From assembly GCA_030590765.1 (NCBI GenBank), contig JAUVCP010000071.1, forward strand, positions 1 to 8,604: 8,604 nt of DNA, written 5' to 3'. Shown piece by piece: positions 6,866 through 8,604 of the stretch. A program made the position numbers and the translations under genes. Under the pieces are notes generated by a model. That model did not search any database. It had not been told where the DNA came from and worked only from the letters and a program-made list of their open reading frames with translations. The stretch's first letter is position 1, and each line of letters begins with the position of its first letter. The stretch comes from Flavobacteriaceae bacterium. GTDB lineage: Bacteria; Bacteroidota; Bacteroidia; Flavobacteriales; Flavobacteriaceae.

Positions 6866-7954
6866 ATGCAAGAAGTAAAACTAATGAAAGGTAATGAAGC
6901 AATGGCTGAAGCTGCAATTAGAGCAGGAGCTGATGCTTATTTTGGTTATCCAATAACTCCACAATCTGAAGTTATTGAATATTTAATGCTGGAAGAACCC
7001 CATAACCGAACAGGTATGCAAGTACTTCAGGCAGAAAGTGAATTGGCTGCCATAAATATGGTTTATGGCGCTGGTTCCTGTGGAAAAAAAGCAATGACCT
7101 CATCATCAAGCCCAGGCATTAGTTTAAAACTGGAAGGTATTTCTTATATGGCTGGCGCCGAGATTCCTTGCCTTATTGCCAATGTTATGCGTGGAGGACC
7201 TGGTTTAGGAACAATTCAACCCGGACAGGCAGATTATTTTCAAGCTGTAAAAGGTGGTGGTCATGGAGATTATAGATTGATCGTTCTGGCACCATCAACA
7301 GTACAGGAAATGGCAGACTTTGTTGATCTTGGATTTGAAATGGCATTTAAATATCGAAATCCGGTAATGATCTTATCTGATGGGGCAATCGGACAAATGA
7401 TGGAAAAAGTATCTTTACCAGAACAAAAGGAAAGACTGACTAATGAAGAGATTATTGAAAAGTATGGTGATTGGGCAACTACAGGTAAACCGGAAACCAG
7501 AAACAGAAATATTATTACATCATTAGATCTGGATCCTGAAAAACAGGAAAAACATAATTTCTATTTGCAAAAAAAATACGAAAACATTGAAAACAATGAA
7601 ATACGCTACGAAGAGATCCAATGTGAAGATGCTGATTATATTATTGTAGCATTTGGAAGCAGTGCCCGGATTAGTCAAAAAGTTGTTCAAATGGGGCGTA
7701 AAAAAGGATATAAAATTGGATTGATACGACCAATTACCTTATGGCCTTTTCCAAAAAAGATCATTGCCAAATATGCTGATAAGATAAAAGGGTTTATTTC
7801 CATAGAAATGAATGCAGGACAAATGATAGAAGATGTACAATTGGCTGCAAATGGAAAAGTACCTGTCGTTCACTACGGAAGAATGGGTGGTATGATGGCT
7901 TCTCCATCGGAAGTATTGAATGCAATAGAAGAAAAATTAATTTCAAAAAACTAA
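6866..7954 (+). CDS. korA: 2-oxoacid:ferredoxin oxidoreductase, alpha subunit (KorA/VorB-like)
   Basis: This 362-residue subunit belongs to the pyruvate/2-oxoacid:ferredoxin oxidoreductase family, which converts a 2-oxoacid plus CoA to acyl-CoA, CO2 and reduced ferredoxin, or runs in reverse. Domain I (about 1-240) begins LMKGNEAMAEAAIRAG (6-21) and has the signature YPITP (28-32), whose Thr31 lies near the ThDP. AESE (56-59) and VMRGGPGLGT (107-116) follow. Domain II (about 255-355) is transketolase-C-like, with IRPITLWPFP (287-296) and EMNAGQM (314-320). The N-terminus and length match proteins commonly annotated VorB (3-methyl-2-oxobutanoate dehydrogenase subunit), but substrate assignment within this clade is unreliable and 2-oxoglutarate is equally plausible. 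The ATG at 6866 is preferred over the one at 6884 (Met7), because relatives carry several residues before LMKGNEA. It sits 11 bases after the delta-subunit gene and one base before the beta-subunit gene. Confidence 0.9.
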   Translation: MQEVKLMKGNEAMAEAAIRAGADAYFGYPITPQSEVIEYLMLEEPHNRTGMQVLQAESELAAINMVYGAGSCGKKAMTSSSSPGISLKLEGISYMAGAEIPCLIANVMRGGPGLGTIQPGQADYFQAVKGGGHGDYRLIVLAPSTVQEMADFVDLGFEMAFKYRNPVMILSDGAIGQMMEKVSLPEQKERLTNEEIIEKYGDWATTGKPETRNRNIITSLDLDPEKQEKHNFYLQKKYENIENNEIRYEEIQCEDADYIIVAFGSSARISQKVVQMGRKKGYKIGLIRPITLWPFPKKIIAKYADKIKGFISIEMNAGQMIEDVQLAANGKVPVVHYGRMGGMMASPSEVLNAIEEKLISKN

Positions 7955-7955
7955 A

Positions 7956-8604
7956 ATGATCACAACAGAAATAACTCCGGAAGAAATTATCAAGAGAGGT
8001 AAAATTGTATTTCAGAAAACCAAACTCATGAATGATTGCACACTCAGTTATTGTCCTGGTTGCGGACATGGAGTGGCACACCGTTTGGTTATGGAAGTTG
8101 TAGATGAAATGGGTATTGGCTCTGAAACTATTGGTGTTGCACCTGTTGGATGTTCGGTGTTGGCCTATGAATTTATGAATATTGATATGCAGCAGGCTGC
8201 TCATGGTAGAGCTCCTGCAGTTGCTACAGGCATCAAAAGAGTTTTTCCTGAAAAATATGTTTTTACTTATCAGGGAGATGGAGACCTTGCAGCAATCGGA
8301 ACTGCTGAAACCATTCATGCCTGCAACAGAGGAGAAAATATTGTCATTATTTTTGTTAATAATGGTATTTACGGTATGACAGGTGGCCAAATGGCACCAA
8401 CAACTTTACCTGGCATGATATCATCAACATCACCATACGGACGAGTGGTGGAAACCATGGGGTATCCTTTAAAAATTACGGAAATGGTTGCTACTTTACC
8501 GGGTGTTGCTTATGCTACAAGACAAGCAGTTCATGAAGCTAAGTATGTTCGAAAAGCAAAAAGAGCCATTCGAAAAGCATTTGAAAATCAAAGAGATAAT
8601 AAAG
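7956..8604 (+). CDS. korB: 2-oxoacid:ferredoxin oxidoreductase, beta subunit (ThDP-binding), 3' truncated by window
   Basis: This is the catalytic ThDP-binding subunit partnering the preceding alpha and delta subunits; 216 residues are visible and the frame is open at the window end. CPGCGHG (33-39) supplies two ligands of the subunit's [4Fe-4S] cluster (C33, C36), and C66 in VGCS is the likely third. The fourth family cysteine lies further toward the C-terminus and would fall beyond the window. The ThDP/Mg motif is classical: GDG at 107-109, exactly 25 residues, then NN at 135-136, followed by YGMTGGQMAPTT (139-150), a family hallmark. The ATG at 7956 comes one base after the alpha-subunit stop, so translation is probably coupled. 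A gamma-subunit gene often follows in such operons but cannot be seen here. As for the alpha subunit, the exact 2-oxoacid is undetermined. Confidence 0.92.
   Translation, partial: MITTEITPEEIIKRGKIVFQKTKLMNDCTLSYCPGCGHGVAHRLVMEVVDEMGIGSETIGVAPVGCSVLAYEFMNIDMQQAAHGRAPAVATGIKRVFPEKYVFTYQGDGDLAAIGTAETIHACNRGENIVIIFVNNGIYGMTGGQMAPTTLPGMISSTSPYGRVVETMGYPLKITEMVATLPGVAYATRQAVHEAKYVRKAKRAIRKAFENQRDNK

Noticed and set aside
8182..8379. 65-residue open frame on the plus strand
   Set aside because: It is out of frame inside the beta-subunit gene, over the GDG...NN motif region; it is a shadow frame.
7794..8390. 198-residue open frame on the minus strand
   Set aside because: It lies opposite the end of the alpha-subunit gene and most of the beta-subunit gene, both of which have strong family motifs. 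Its translation is Cys/Ser/His/Asn-rich with no recognisable domain, as expected from the complement of coding sequence.
1..8604. CRISPR arrays, tRNA/rRNA genes, insertion sequences, toxin-antitoxin or defence genes
   Set aside because: No repeated spacer-like units, terminal inverted repeats, transposase motifs or RNA-gene signatures were seen. Nearly all of the window is accounted for by seven genes and two short gaps.

Overview
The window is AT-rich chromosomal DNA that looks like Bacteroidota, most likely a Flavobacteriia-like lineage. The signs are the absence of Shine-Dalgarno sequences (starts are preceded by A-rich tracts), two upstream elements matching the Bacteroidota -7 consensus TAnnTTTG, a signal peptide ending just before Gln, and fused E1 and outer-membrane proteins of types typical of that phylum. 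All genes are on the plus strand. I see no mobile element, tRNA, rRNA, CRISPR array or clear sign of gene transfer.

Positions 1-3820 hold a tightly packed set with gaps of 12 and 20 bases. It comprises the 3' end of uvrA (nucleotide excision repair), a LOG/TIGR00730 Rossmann-fold protein (probable nucleoside-monophosphate phosphoribohydrolase), and a 938-residue exported protein. The last joins an M1-aminopeptidase-like region to a C-terminal outer-membrane barrel. Aligned to the M1 consensus, it appears to have lost every zinc ligand and the catalytic glutamate, so it is probably a pseudo-peptidase.

A 163-base gap (3821-3983) carries a hairpin and a promoter-like element. It leads to a single large gene (3984-6434) encoding a fused alpha-beta E1 component of a 2-oxoacid dehydrogenase. 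Its alpha-half thiamine-diphosphate motif has GNA...DD where the classical motif is GDG...NN.

A second gap (6435-6605) carries a weak hairpin with a T-run and a very good -7 element. It leads to a three-gene operon for a 2-oxoacid:ferredoxin oxidoreductase: the delta subunit (two 4Fe-4S clusters), the alpha subunit (KorA/VorB-like) and the ThDP-binding beta subunit. The beta subunit is cut by the window end before its expected fourth cluster cysteine. 

The second half therefore places two chemically parallel 2-oxoacid oxidation routes side by side: a NAD-linked multienzyme-complex E1 and a ferredoxin-linked oxidoreductase. I found no convincing undescribed system. The items most worth checking are the degenerate M1 site and the swapped ThDP-motif residues.
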